In this document: positions 27,422-36,467 of the stretch, one piece after another | Layout: every line of letters begins with the position of its first letter | Numbering within the stretch: position 1 is the stretch's first letter | Assembly: GCF_027483985.1 (NCBI RefSeq) | Contig: NZ_JAIXTJ010000042.1 | Span: 62,001 to 126,000, forward strand | From: Flavobacterium sp. | GTDB lineage: Bacteria > Bacteroidota > Bacteroidia > Flavobacteriales > Flavobacteriaceae | DNA length: 64,000 nucleotides | Direction: 5' to 3' | Translations under genes and position numbers: made by a program | Notes under the pieces: generated by a model | The model's input: the letters and a program-made list of their open reading frames with translations, nothing else | Database searches by the model: none | Told to the model about the DNA's origin: nothing

Positions 27422-28576
27422 ATGAGAAAAATTATTTTACTTTTAGCACTTTCGTTAAGCTTTAGCGGATTCAGTCAAAAAATAAAAGACAGTATACTTT
27501 CTAAAAAATTAGATGCTTACCGTTACTTATCTGTAGGACTTCCGCCATCTTATGATAAAGAAAGTAAAAAAACTTATCCGCTGCTGTTTTTATTAGATGG
27601 TGATTATCTTTTTAATCCTTTTCAAGGTGCATTAAGTTATGGAAATTACTGGGATGATTTACCTGAAGTGATTATTGTTGGTCTTACTCAAAATAAAGAA
27701 AACGAACGCTATAGCGATTGTACTTTTGATGAAAGCACAGGATTACCAGAAGGAAAAGGTGAGCAGTTCTTCGAATTTATTGGTGGTGAACTAATGCCTT
27801 TTCTTCAAAACAAATACAGAATTTCTCCCTTTAAAATCATTGCAGGACACGATGTAACTGCAGGATACATGAACTTATTTTTATATAAAGACAACCCATT
27901 ATTTAACGCTTATATTTCACTAAGCCCAGAACTAGCCACCGAAATGGAAGTTAGAGTTGCTGATAGATTGGCTTCTTTTAAACAAAACATGTTTTACTAC
28001 CAATCTTCTGCCGATGGCGATATTAAAAAAATGCGAACTAAAATTGCAACGTTAGACGAAAACATAAAAGCCAAAAGCAATCCAAATCTGAATTATAAAT
28101 TTGATGATTTTAAAGGCGCTTCACACTATTCCTTAGTACTTTATTCTATTCCAAGCGCATTGTACCAATTCTTTGCTTCTTATCAACCGATTTCAACATC
28201 TGAATTTCAAGAAAAAATTGTTAAGCTAGAATCAGGCTATGTGGAGTATTTAAAAAACAAATATGAAACGCTCGAAAAAGCACTCGGAATCAAAATGCCC
28301 ATTCGTTTAAACGATTTTAAAGCAATCGAAGCTGCTATTATAAAAAACAAAGCCTACGCCGAATTTGAGCAATTAGCACAACTTTCTAGAAAAATGTATC
28401 CAAAATCGATGCTTGGTGATTATCATATGGCCGTTTATTATGAGAATACCGGTGATATCAAAAATGCAGTAAAACATTATCAAAATGGTTTTCAAATGCA
28501 AGAAATTGGCGATTTAACCAAAGACATGATGCTTGGAAAAGCAGATGAATTAAGAGTGCAAATCAAAAAGAAATAA
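27422..28576 (+). CDS. Secreted esterase-like alpha/beta-hydrolase with altered nucleophile elbow, plus TPR-like tail
   Basis: A 384-residue exported protein with a signal peptide ending SGFSQ. Residues about 30-250 resemble the esterase-D/IroE type fold (SVGLPPSYDKESKKTYPLLF, LLDGDYLF). The usual nucleophile motif GHSxGG is replaced by AGHDVTAGYM, so the catalytic Ser is missing. The text around a possible catalytic His is GASHYSLVLYS, which is retained. The C-terminal 100 residues look like two tetratricopeptide helices (YPKSMLGDYHMAVYYENTGD). It may be a binding or inactive relative rather than an esterase. It lies between the flippase-like gene and radA, on the same strand. Confidence 0.7.
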   Translation: MRKIILLLALSLSFSGFSQKIKDSILSKKLDAYRYLSVGLPPSYDKESKKTYPLLFLLDGDYLFNPFQGALSYGNYWDDLPEVIIVGLTQNKENERYSDCTFDESTGLPEGKGEQFFEFIGGELMPFLQNKYRISPFKIIAGHDVTAGYMNLFLYKDNPLFNAYISLSPELATEMEVRVADRLASFKQNMFYYQSSADGDIKKMRTKIATLDENIKAKSNPNLNYKFDDFKGASHYSLVLYSIPSALYQFFASYQPISTSEFQEKIVKLESGYVEYLKNKYETLEKALGIKMPIRLNDFKAIEAAIIKNKAYAEFEQLAQLSRKMYPKSMLGDYHMAVYYENTGDIKNAVKHYQNGFQMQEIGDLTKDMMLGKADELRVQIKKK

Positions 28577-28603
28577 TACAAATTCAGATTCAGAAATTAA
28601 CTA

Positions 28604-29962
28604 ATGGCTAAGCTTAAAACTTCGTTCTTTTGTCAAAATTGTGGCACGCAATATGCCAAATGGCAAGGACAATGCAATGCGTGTAAAGAATGGAATACTA
28701 TTGTTGAAGAAGTAATTCAGAAAGAAGAAAAAACCAGCTGGAAACCAACATCAGAAGTAAAAAAAGCGCCGAAACCTTTAAAAATAGCCGAAATTGATTC
28801 TTCTGAAGAAATTAGAATGAACACGCTTGATGGCGAATTAAACCGTGTTCTTGGTGGTGGCATAGTTCCTGGTTCACTAACACTTCTTGGTGGCGAACCC
28901 GGAATCGGAAAAAGTACGCTGTTGCTTCAAATATCTTTAAAATTACCCTACAAAACTTTGTATGTTTCGGGCGAAGAAAGCCAGAAACAAATAAAAATGC
29001 GTGCCGAAAGAATTACACCCAACGGTGATAATTGCTATATCTTAACCGAAACTAAAACCCAAAATATCTTTAGACAAATTCAAGAAATTGAACCCGAAAT
29101 TGTCATTATTGATTCTATTCAAACGCTTCACACGGATTACATTGAATCGACTGCAGGAAGTATTTCGCAGATTAGAGAATGCACTGCCGAATTGATAAAA
29201 TTTGCTAAAGAAACCAATGTTCCTGTTATTTTAATCGGACATATCACTAAAGACGGAACCATTGCTGGACCAAAAATATTAGAGCATATGGTAGACACTG
29301 TTTTACAATTTGAAGGCGACAGAAATCACGTTTACAGAATATTACGCAGTTTAAAAAACCGTTTTGGCTCGACTGCCGAACTCGGAATTTATGAAATGCA
29401 AGGTTCGGGTTTAAGAGAAGTATCAAACCCATCTGAAATTTTACTTTCGCACCGTGAAGAAGAACTTTCTGGAACCGCAATTGCGTCCACACTCGAAGGA
29501 ATGCGTCCGCTAATGATTGAAATTCAAGCACTAGTTTCAACCGCAGTTTATGGAACACCACAACGAAGCGCAACCGGTTACAACGCTAAACGATTAAACA
29601 TGTTGTTAGCTGTTTTAGAAAAACGTGCTGGTTTCCGACTCGGAACAAAAGATGTGTTTTTAAATGTTACCGGAGGAATTTCGGTTGATGATCCTGCCAT
29701 TGATTTAGCAGTTGTGGCGTCAATCTTATCGTCTAATGAGGATATTTCTGTGGGAAAAGATGTTTGTTTTGCTGGCGAAGTAGGTCTTTCGGGAGAAATT
29801 CGTCCTGTAAATCGTGTAGAACAACGAATTCAAGAAGCCGAAAAACTTGGCTTTGCAACGATATTTGTTTCCAAATACAACAAACTTGCCACTAAATTTC
29901 CAGGCATAAAAGTGGTCTTAGTATCTAAAATAGAAGAAGTTGTAGAACATCTGTTTGGATAA
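28604..29962 (+). CDS. radA: DNA repair protein RadA
   Basis: A RecA-like ATPase that acts as a helicase in branch migration of recombination intermediates. The 452-residue protein has the N-terminal C4 zinc finger (Cys10, Cys13, Cys24, Cys27), Walker A GGEPGIGKST at about 97-106, Walker B EIVIIDSIQTL, the RadA-specific KNRFG motif near residue 250, and a C-terminal Lon-protease-like domain (DPAIDLAVVASILSS, AGEVGLSGEIRPV). It is full length. recX, also in this window, acts on the related RecA pathway but is unlinked. Confidence 0.97.
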   Translation: MAKLKTSFFCQNCGTQYAKWQGQCNACKEWNTIVEEVIQKEEKTSWKPTSEVKKAPKPLKIAEIDSSEEIRMNTLDGELNRVLGGGIVPGSLTLLGGEPGIGKSTLLLQISLKLPYKTLYVSGEESQKQIKMRAERITPNGDNCYILTETKTQNIFRQIQEIEPEIVIIDSIQTLHTDYIESTAGSISQIRECTAELIKFAKETNVPVILIGHITKDGTIAGPKILEHMVDTVLQFEGDRNHVYRILRSLKNRFGSTAELGIYEMQGSGLREVSNPSEILLSHREEELSGTAIASTLEGMRPLMIEIQALVSTAVYGTPQRSATGYNAKRLNMLLAVLEKRAGFRLGTKDVFLNVTGGISVDDPAIDLAVVASILSSNEDISVGKDVCFAGEVGLSGEIRPVNRVEQRIQEAEKLGFATIFVSKYNKLATKFPGIKVVLVSKIEEVVEHLFG

Positions 29963-30004
29963 TAAATGGATAATTATTCACGTTATCTTACAAACCTATC
30001 CTTT

Positions 30005-30469
30005 ATGAAACTAAAAAACATACTTCCTCTTTTTGCTGTTTTACTATTGATTTCTTGTTCCGAAAAAACAACTTATGAAAAATTCATCAAATTACCAGAA
30101 GACCACAGATGGCAAAAATCAGAACCTAAAATATTTGAATTTACCATAGATGATGACACAAAAGTATATGATGTTACCTTTGAATTCAGCCATATTGCAG
30201 ACTATCAATTTGCAAGCGTTCCCATAAAAATTGATGTGAAAAATCCTGCTGACGAAGAAGAATTTCACCTCATTGATTTCAATATTAAAGACAGCAATGG
30301 CAAACCATTAGCCGATTGCGGTGGCGATATTTGCGACATGTCAATGAAGGTAATTGAAAAAACAAAACTTATTAAAGGAACGTATAAAATAAAAGTAGGT
30401 CACAATTTTAAAGGCAACTACTTGCCCAATGTTATTGGAGTTGGAATCAAAGTCACCGAAGCAAAATAA
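30005..30469 (+). CDS. gldH: GldH-family gliding-motility lipoprotein
   Basis: A 154-residue predicted lipoprotein from the ATG at 30005, giving the signal MKLKNILPLFAVLLLISC with Cys18; a longer frame from 29966 hides the signal. The text HRWQKSEPKIFEFTIDDD, FSHIADYQFASVPI, CGGDICDM and GNYLPNVIGVGI follows the GldH family. In F. johnsoniae GldH is needed for gliding and SprB function. Most gliding genes are elsewhere, and this could be a second GldH-like copy, so the exact symbol is less certain than the family. It starts 42 bp after radA. Confidence 0.68.
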   Translation: MKLKNILPLFAVLLLISCSEKTTYEKFIKLPEDHRWQKSEPKIFEFTIDDDTKVYDVTFEFSHIADYQFASVPIKIDVKNPADEEEFHLIDFNIKDSNGKPLADCGGDICDMSMKVIEKTKLIKGTYKIKVGHNFKGNYLPNVIGVGIKVTEAK

Positions 30470-30548
30470 TTTTCCTTGCATCCCAACCTTTTCATAAAAA
30501 AAGTACTCTTAAATAGTAACAAGCTTTTGCTTCCTTAAAACTTCCATT

Positions 30549-31304
30549 ATGAAAAAGAAATTTTCGTTAGAAATAAAATCGCCTTGCCAAGAAAATTTTG
30601 ATAAAATGATACCAAACGCCAATGGATCTTTTTGTAGCTCTTGCGCTAAGAATGTTATCGATTTAAGCAAAAAAACAAAGACAGAAGTAGCGCGTTTTAT
30701 TGCAGAAAATAAAGATAAATCAATTTGTGCGCGCTTGAAAACTTCACAACTAGAAGAAGAATTTGAAATTAACGAAATTTCTAAAAGCAATAATTTTAAA
30801 TATGCTATAGCAGTAGCGGCTTCTGTTTTAGTAACTTCTTCGGTAGTCAGTCAAGAAAAACAACCGGTAAAAACGGAGCTAGGATGTTCTGAACCAACAG
30901 GTTTTAAATTAGGAAAAATCGCTTATCAAGAAGGTAAAATGGTTTCCTTTGTTTTGAGTGGTAAAATTTTAGAAAAAGCAACCAAAAAGCCCTTATCCAG
31001 TAAAAAATATCCTGAGCTACAAATTTTTGTTTCGGGTTCGAATGTTTCTGTAAAAGTTGATCCTAAAACTGGAGCCTATTCCATTCCTGTTGTACTAGAC
31101 AAAAAAACTACAGAATTACACATCACAATAAACTCGAGTGATTACAGTTCTTCTAAAACTATGAAAATTGATTTATCACAAATCAGAAATAATAGCCTAA
31201 TTCTAAACCTATCGATTGATTCAGAAAAAGAAATGCAAAACCATCAGATTATGGGCGGTTTAGGCGTAAATTATATCGATACTAAAAAAACAAAAAACTC
31301 TTAA
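30549..31304 (+). CDS. Protein with N-terminal CxENFxKM/FCxxCxKxV cysteine motif and a carboxypeptidase-regulatory-like domain
   Basis: A 251-residue protein of a type common in Flavobacterium. The N-terminal 50 residues carry SPCQENFDKM and GSFCSSCAKNVIDLS, four cysteines that look like a small metal or redox motif. A likely membrane segment (KYAIAVAASVLVTSSVVS, about 84-101) follows. The exported part (about 130-235, FVLSGKILEKATKKPLSSKK) resembles the beta-sandwich of CarboxypepD_reg domains. The topology suggests a cytoplasmic cysteine module and a periplasmic domain. The function is unknown. It ends one base before the start of the next gene, so both are probably translated from one message. 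Confidence 0.65.
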   Translation: MKKKFSLEIKSPCQENFDKMIPNANGSFCSSCAKNVIDLSKKTKTEVARFIAENKDKSICARLKTSQLEEEFEINEISKSNNFKYAIAVAASVLVTSSVVSQEKQPVKTELGCSEPTGFKLGKIAYQEGKMVSFVLSGKILEKATKKPLSSKKYPELQIFVSGSNVSVKVDPKTGAYSIPVVLDKKTTELHITINSSDYSSSKTMKIDLSQIRNNSLILNLSIDSEKEMQNHQIMGGLGVNYIDTKKTKNS

Positions 31305-31305
31305 T

Positions 31306-32949
31306 ATGAAGAAAGCTCTTTTACTTACTTTATTGATTTCGGCACTTTCTTTTGCACAAAAACCTATTTTTACTTCGGCCAAAGTTAAAGCGGCAACGGT
31401 TTATTTCAATGCAGCCGAATTACAACAAACTACAACCGTAAATCTTCCGGTTGGCACAAGCGAAATTGTCATTAAAAACGTAGCTGATTATTTGAATGAA
31501 AACACTATTCAAATTGGTGCGCCAAGTTCAGTAACAGTTTTGTCAGTACAATTTACGCAAAATTATATTTCAGAATATGAAATTGACGAAAGCAATCCTG
31601 CGATAAAAAAAGTACGTGATAGTATTACTTTAGTTCAAAAAGAAATTAAGAAAATTCAAATTGAAACCTATGCACACCAACAAACTATTGGCTTATTAGA
31701 CAACAACCAAACGGTTGCTGGAGCCAACTCTGGATTGAGTGTAACCGAATTAATAAAATTGGTTGATTATTATAAAGCTAAACGAACCACATTAGACAAC
31801 GCTGTAGTTTCGTTGCAAGAAAAAGAAGCAAAGTGGAATGTAAAACTAAAAGCTTTAAACGATAAATTAGTCATCAACACCCAAAAAGAAGACAAAACTT
31901 CAAAAGGGAAATTAGTGCTTCAGGTGATGAACGAAATTGCTGGAAATGTAACTCTTGACATCAACTACTTAACAAATGCTGCGACATGGAATCCGTTTTA
32001 TGATTTGCGTGTAGACAACGTAAAAGATCCAATAAACATGATGTACAAAGCACAAGTTTCTCAGAACACAGGCATCGATTGGAAAAAAGTAAAACTAACC
32101 TTATCAAGCGGAAATCCAAATCAAAATAATCAACAACCAATTTTAAATTCTTGGTTTTTGAGGTATCAAGATTTAAATCATTTTAAAGGAAATGTTTACA
32201 ACAAAGAACTTACACAAGCTTCAAATCCAAATGCAATACAATCTATTCAAGAAAGTGACTTTTCCGACACGGTTGTTGCCGCTATGGGAATAAAAAGATA
32301 TAAATCCTCTGTTACAAATTACACCTCCATCAACGAAAACCAACTAAACGTTTCTTTCGACATTGATATTCCTTATGATATTTTATCTAATGGGAAAGCA
32401 CATTCTGTGGCGTTGAAAGAAATTAAATTACCTGCAACTTACAAATATTATGCTGCGCCAAGAGTCGATAAAGAAGCGTTTTTATTGGCAGAAATTAATG
32501 ATTATTCTAAATACAATTTATTGCCAGGCGAAGCTAACATCATCTTTGAAGGTTTGTATGTGGGCAAAACAACTATCAATCCGAATCAAACGACCGATAC
32601 TTTGAATTTAAGTATGGGAAGAGACAAAAAAATCAATATCAAACGCGAAAAAGTAGTTGACAAAAGCGGTACGAAGTTTTTATCATCCTACAAAGAACAA
32701 ACGTTTACTTATGATTTAACCGTTAGAAACAATAAAAAAGAAGAGGTTTTTATGTTACTAAAAGATCAATATCCATTGAGTTCCGATAAAGAAGTTACCA
32801 TAGAATTATTAGAAGACGGAAAAGCAAAAGTAAACTCCGAAACCGGAATTCTAACATGGGAACTGAAGCTCGCACCCAACGAAACCAAGAAAATCAGAAT
32901 CAGTTATAAAGTAAAATATCCAAAAGATAAAGTGATCGATAATTTATAA
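31306..32949 (+). CDS. DUF4139 protein, mucoidy-inhibitor MuiA family
   Basis: A 547-residue exported protein: signal peptide ending ISALSFAQ, an N-terminal DUF4140 segment (SAKVKAATVYFNAAELQQ), a coiled-coil segment (about 100-200), and the C-terminal DUF4139 region (NEIAGNVTLDINYLTNAATWNPFYDLRV ending APNETKKIRISYKVKYP), shortened here. MuiA relatives were named for an effect on colony mucoidy; the biochemical role is not known. A terminator-containing direct repeat follows 12 bp after the stop. Confidence 0.83.
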   Translation: MKKALLLTLLISALSFAQKPIFTSAKVKAATVYFNAAELQQTTTVNLPVGTSEIVIKNVADYLNENTIQIGAPSSVTVLSVQFTQNYISEYEIDESNPAIKKVRDSITLVQKEIKKIQIETYAHQQTIGLLDNNQTVAGANSGLSVTELIKLVDYYKAKRTTLDNAVVSLQEKEAKWNVKLKALNDKLVINTQKEDKTSKGKLVLQVMNEIAGNVTLDINYLTNAATWNPFYDLRVDNVKDPINMMYKAQVSQNTGIDWKKVKLTLSSGNPNQNNQQPILNSWFLRYQDLNHFKGNVYNKELTQASNPNAIQSIQESDFSDTVVAAMGIKRYKSSVTNYTSINENQLNVSFDIDIPYDILSNGKAHSVALKEIKLPATYKYYAAPRVDKEAFLLAEINDYSKYNLLPGEANIIFEGLYVGKTTINPNQTTDTLNLSMGRDKKINIKREKVVDKSGTKFLSSYKEQTFTYDLTVRNNKKEEVFMLLKDQYPLSSDKEVTIELLEDGKAKVNSETGILTWELKLAPNETKKIRISYKVKYPKDKVIDNL

Positions 32950-32960
32950 ATTAAAAATAA

Positions 32961-33018
32961 AACTAACTCAAGCAGAGAAAAAGCGTAAAGAATGTAAAAC
33001 TCTTTGCGCTTTTTTGTT
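32961..33018. repeat. 58-bp direct repeat with terminator hairpin, copy 1
   Basis: It contains AAAAAGCGTAAAGA...TCTTTGCGCTTTTTT, a strong stem with a T-run, so it ends the DUF4139 transcript. The 58 bp recur at 34230-34287 with one difference (G to T in the loop). Confidence 0.9.
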
Positions 33019-33088
33019 TATGTAAAACACTATAAATGAACAACCTTAATTTTTTTTAATTAAATTTACAGAAATAAATCATAGTACT

Positions 33089-34228
33089 GTGAAAAAGTTT
33101 GTTTTACTCTTAGTTTGTTTTAGTTTTAATTTTGGAGTCAGTCAAATAATAAACATTCCAGATCCTACCTTTAAATCCTTACTTGTTAACTCATCAACTA
33201 GTATTAATACAGCTTTTGATTGTGTAAATTATAACAATTACAAAATAGATATTAATAATAATGGAGAAATTGAAGAAAGTGAAGCATTATTGGTTTGTAC
33301 ATTATTTATTAATACACCAGGGATTTATGATTTAACTGGTATTGAATTTTTTTCTAATTTAACGTATTTAGGCTGTTTTAATAATAATGTGACTAACCTT
33401 GATTTGTCTCAACTTATAAATTTAGAGCAGTTATGGTGTGGTCAAAATAATTTAACAAATCTTGATGTATCACAAAATATTAATTTGCATTTATTAGTTT
33501 GTACTAATAATAATTTAACAAATATCAATGTATCACAACTCACTCAACTGACAGGTTTGAATATAAATCAAAACCAACTTACATCATTAGATGTAAGCAA
33601 TTTACCTAATTTAACTAATTTAAGTTGCCGAAACAATCAAATATCCTCCTTAAATTTTGCAAACAATCCTTTATTAGAAAAAGTTTTTTGTAGTAATAAC
33701 CTAGTTAGCGACTTGAATTTTAGCAATAATCCTTTGTTTAATGAGCTAGATTGCCAAAACAATCCCAACTTGAGAACCATTAAAATAAATAATGGTACCA
33801 CACAGCTTTTTGGTCCTCAAACGTTATATAGTCAATGCTGGACAGGTTGCCCCAATCTAAACTACATTTGTGCAGATAGTAATGAGATGAGTGCTTTACA
33901 AAATTTTCTAGATAATTGTGGTGTCGATACTTTTGAAATAACATTCGATAGTAATTGTTCGCTTGGTAATGAAGAGTTTGTAAAAAATGAGTTAGTGGTT
34001 TATCCTAATCCTTTTAAAAACAGTTTTAAAATAAGTTTAAAAAACTTCACATCTGACAATGTTATTTTTAAAGTATATGATATGTTGGGTAAAACTATAG
34101 AGGTTCTAGATTTGTCTTCACAACAATTAGAAAATTTAGAACTCGGTAAAAATTATAAAAGTGGTGTTTATTCTATTTTGGTACAACAAGGTGATACTAT
34201 ACAAACCTTGCGAATTATTAAAGAATAA
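33089..34228 (+). CDS. Secreted leucine-rich-repeat protein with T9SS sorting domain
   Basis: A 379-residue exported protein with a GTG start and signal MKKFVLLLVCFSFNFGVSQ. Residues about 85-230 hold some seven repeats of the bacterial leucine-rich type, period about 21 (LTNLDVSQNINLHLLVCTNN, LTSLDVSNLPNLTNLSCRNN). A Cys-rich cap (CWTGCPNLNYICAD) follows. The last 75 residues (VYPNPFKNSFKIS, VYDMLGKTIEVLDL, ending TLRIIKE) form a T9SS type A sorting domain. Probably surface-displayed for binding. The gene and its leader sit exactly between two copies of a terminator repeat, as if added later. Its AT content appears higher than that of its neighbours. Confidence 0.88.
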   Translation: MKKFVLLLVCFSFNFGVSQIINIPDPTFKSLLVNSSTSINTAFDCVNYNNYKIDINNNGEIEESEALLVCTLFINTPGIYDLTGIEFFSNLTYLGCFNNNVTNLDLSQLINLEQLWCGQNNLTNLDVSQNINLHLLVCTNNNLTNINVSQLTQLTGLNINQNQLTSLDVSNLPNLTNLSCRNNQISSLNFANNPLLEKVFCSNNLVSDLNFSNNPLFNELDCQNNPNLRTIKINNGTTQLFGPQTLYSQCWTGCPNLNYICADSNEMSALQNFLDNCGVDTFEITFDSNCSLGNEEFVKNELVVYPNPFKNSFKISLKNFTSDNVIFKVYDMLGKTIEVLDLSSQQLENLELGKNYKSGVYSILVQQGDTIQTLRIIKE

Positions 34229-34229
34229 G

Positions 34230-34287
34230 AACTAACTCAAGCAGAGAAAAAGCGTAAAGAATTTAAAACTCTTTGCGCTTTTTTGTT
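34230..34287. repeat. 58-bp direct repeat with terminator hairpin, copy 2
   Basis: 57 of 58 bases match copy 1 at 32961. It begins within two bases of the leucine-rich-repeat gene's stop and ends 21 bp before the cupin gene's ATG. It provides the same hairpin with T-run. Confidence 0.9.
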
Positions 34288-34308
34288 ATTTTTGATAAAC
34301 TCTTATTT

Positions 34309-34692
34309 ATGAATCAACCCTTTATCATAACAACAATTACAACAAACGAAAACGGAATTTCTATTTTTTCTGAAACTGATTTTGAAGTACATCAACGTGG
34401 CGGAATGTTCTTAACCGAACAAATTGCCTCCAAGAATTTCAGAATTAGAAAAAGCGATGTAGGTTATGAAACCGATTTTCATTTATCTGGCGACCCAACT
34501 TTACTAATTATCTTAAAAGGAACTTTAAAAATTGAATTGCAAAACGGAAATTTCAAAACCTTTTCTGCAGGAAACTATTTTATTGCAAAAGACAATTTAC
34601 CCGAAAATGTACTTTTTGACAACAAAATCCACGGACACAAAGCAAGCGTAATTGGCAACGAAAAGCTTGAAGCAATTCATATTAAGTTGTAA
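34309..34692 (+). CDS. Small cupin-fold protein
   Basis: A 127-residue protein from the ATG at 34309; an earlier start at 34273 would lie inside the terminator hairpin. The centre resembles a cupin-type beta-barrel: FHLSGDPTLLIILKGTLKIE, a Gly-rich turn (SAGNYFIAKDNLPENV), and later His residues (HGHKAS). A second metal-binding His set is not clear. The family and ligand are not recognised. The gene is the last before the first repeat array. Confidence 0.6.
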   Translation: MNQPFIITTITTNENGISIFSETDFEVHQRGGMFLTEQIASKNFRIRKSDVGYETDFHLSGDPTLLIILKGTLKIELQNGNFKTFSAGNYFIAKDNLPENVLFDNKIHGHKASVIGNEKLEAIHIKL

Positions 34693-34784
34693 TTAATTTT
34701 GAGATTCCTTTGGAATGTGACAAACTGAATATGAATTGTTATACTTATTACACAGATTAAAATTATCTAATTTTCTAAAGTTGA

Positions 34785-35245
34785 AATTTATCTTTTAAAC
34801 GAAAATCAATTGATTAAGTAGTGTCAAACTGAGCCTGTCGAAGTGGTTTTAGTTACTTTGAAGGTCTTCGACAAGCTCAGACTGACATTGTATATTAAAA
34901 TTAGCTCTTTTGCAAAATAGAAAATTTATCTTTTAAACGAAAATCAATTGATTAAGTAGTGTCACACTGAGCTTGTCGAAGTGGTTTTAGTTACTTTGAA
35001 GGTCTTCGACAAGCTCAGACTGACAACTAGTTTATAATTGGCTCTTTTGCTTAATAGAACTTTATTTTTTCAACAATAATCAATTGACTATGTTTTGTCA
35101 CACTGAGCCTGTCGAAGTGGTTTTAGTTATTTTGAAGGTCTTCGACAAGCTCAGACTGACATTGTATATTAAAATTAGCTCTTTTGCAAAATAGAAAATT
35201 TATCTTTTAAACGAAAATCAATTGATTACGTAGTGTCACACTGAA
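34785..35245. repeat. Tandem array of about 137-bp palindromic-arm repeats, array 1
   Basis: Left arms TGTCAnACTGAGCnTGTCGA start at 34822, 34960 and 35096, and a broken one at 35234, giving periods of 138, 136 and 138 bp. Each left arm is followed after about 17 bp by a right arm containing CTTCGACAAGCTCAGACTGA, which is its imperfect inverse. The spacer between units (GCTCTTTTGC...AATCAATTGATTA) is conserved. The array occupies the 610-bp gap 34693-35302 between convergent genes, and no coding frame is apparent. Confidence 0.92.
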
Positions 35246-35300
35246 CACTGCAAACTGAACACTGAACACTAAACACTGATAACTGAACACTGCAAACTTA
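35239..35300. repeat. Imperfect ACTGAAC heptamer repeats at the end of array 1
   Basis: From the broken last arm the text runs CACTGAACACTGCAAACTGA and on through about eight ACTGAAC/ACTGCAA/ACTAAAC variants, up to the stop of the tas gene. Confidence 0.75.
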
Positions 35301-35302
35301 AC

Positions 35303-36343
35303 CTAAGGCGCTGGATTAGGATGAATCTCCTGAATTCTTTCAATTTCAGATAAAATTTCATTAGATAAAACCACATCAAAAGCATCGATATTGTCTTTTA
35401 GTTGCTCAATTGATGTTGCTCCAATAATAGTTGACATCACTAATCGTTGTTGGTTAACAAACGCTAAAGCCATTTGCGTAAGCGTTAATCCGTTAGCTTC
35501 GGCTAAATCTTTGTATAATTTGGTAGCTTTGTAACAGTTTTCATTAACATATCTAGTGAAATTCGGAAATAATTTCATTCTAGAATTCTCTGGGAAACCA
35601 TCAAGATATTTACCCGATAAAAACCCAAAAGCTAAAGGTGAATACGCCATCAATCCAACATCAGAACGCATACAAACTTCAGAAAGTCCCACTTCATAAA
35701 GTCGATTTAATAACGAATACGGATTTTGAATCGTAGCAATTCTTGGCAAATTGTGCTTCTCACTTTCTTGCAGAAAACGCATCACGCCATAAGGATTCTC
35801 GTTAGAAACACCAATATGTTTTATCTTTCCTTGTTTAATCAATCCGTCATAAACCGATAAAACTTCGAAGAAATTATCTTGCCATTGGGTATCTAATTCA
35901 GTTATGCCACGTTTTCCAAACATGTTCATTACGCGCTCTGGCCAATGCATTTGATATAAATCAATATAATCCGTTTGAAGATTTTTCAAACTCAACTCTA
36001 CCGCTTCGTGAATACTTTTCTTCGAAAAATCTAAAGGTTGACGAATGTAATCTAAACCTCGATTTGGACCAGCAATTTTGGTAGCAACAACCAATTTCTC
36101 TCTTTCGGAAGTGCCAATTTTGTTAATCCAACTTCCAATATGACGTTCGGTACTTCCAAAAATTTGGGCATTGCCACCAATAGGATACATCTCAGCAGTA
36201 TCAATAAAATTTATGCCACGTTCCACAGCATAATCTAATTGGGAATGCGCCTCAGCCTCAGAATTTTGATTGCCAAAAGTCATTGTGCCTAAGCAAATTT
36301 TACTAATTTTTACATCAGTATTTGGAAGTGTAGTGTAGTTCAT
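35303..36343 (-). CDS. tas: NADP(H)-dependent aldo-keto reductase, Tas-like
   Basis: A 346-residue TIM-barrel oxidoreductase, the same length as E. coli Tas. The start is taken at the ATG at 36343 (MNYTTLPNTDVKISKICLGTMTFG); nine upstream codons are dispensable. The catalytic tetrad is visible: Asp and Tyr in FIDTAEMYP, Lys in VVATKIAGP, and His in YQMHWPE. IQNPYSLLNR and the C-terminal IIGATSIEQLKDNI are typical. The physiological substrate of Tas proteins is not settled. The gene stands alone, converging on repeat array 1. Confidence 0.88.
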   Translation of the reverse strand: MNYTTLPNTDVKISKICLGTMTFGNQNSEAEAHSQLDYAVERGINFIDTAEMYPIGGNAQIFGSTERHIGSWINKIGTSEREKLVVATKIAGPNRGLDYIRQPLDFSKKSIHEAVELSLKNLQTDYIDLYQMHWPERVMNMFGKRGITELDTQWQDNFFEVLSVYDGLIKQGKIKHIGVSNENPYGVMRFLQESEKHNLPRIATIQNPYSLLNRLYEVGLSEVCMRSDVGLMAYSPLAFGFLSGKYLDGFPENSRMKLFPNFTRYVNENCYKATKLYKDLAEANGLTLTQMALAFVNQQRLVMSTIIGATSIEQLKDNIDAFDVVLSNEILSEIERIQEIHPNPAP

Positions 36344-36420
36344 TACAGAATATTGTGTTTTGAAATGCAAAAATACGTTTTCAAAATGATTTTGAATACT
36401 AACGTTTGTTAAACAATATA

Positions 36421-36449
36421 AAAAAAGAGCCGATCATTACAACCGACTC
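36421..36449 (-). terminator. Terminator of the RND efflux operon
   Basis: On the minus strand GAGTCG pairs with CGGCTC (one G-T pair) and a run of T follows. It lies about 20 bp past the stop of the outer-membrane channel gene. Confidence 0.7.
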
Positions 36450-36467
36450 TCAAGAATAACTAACTTC

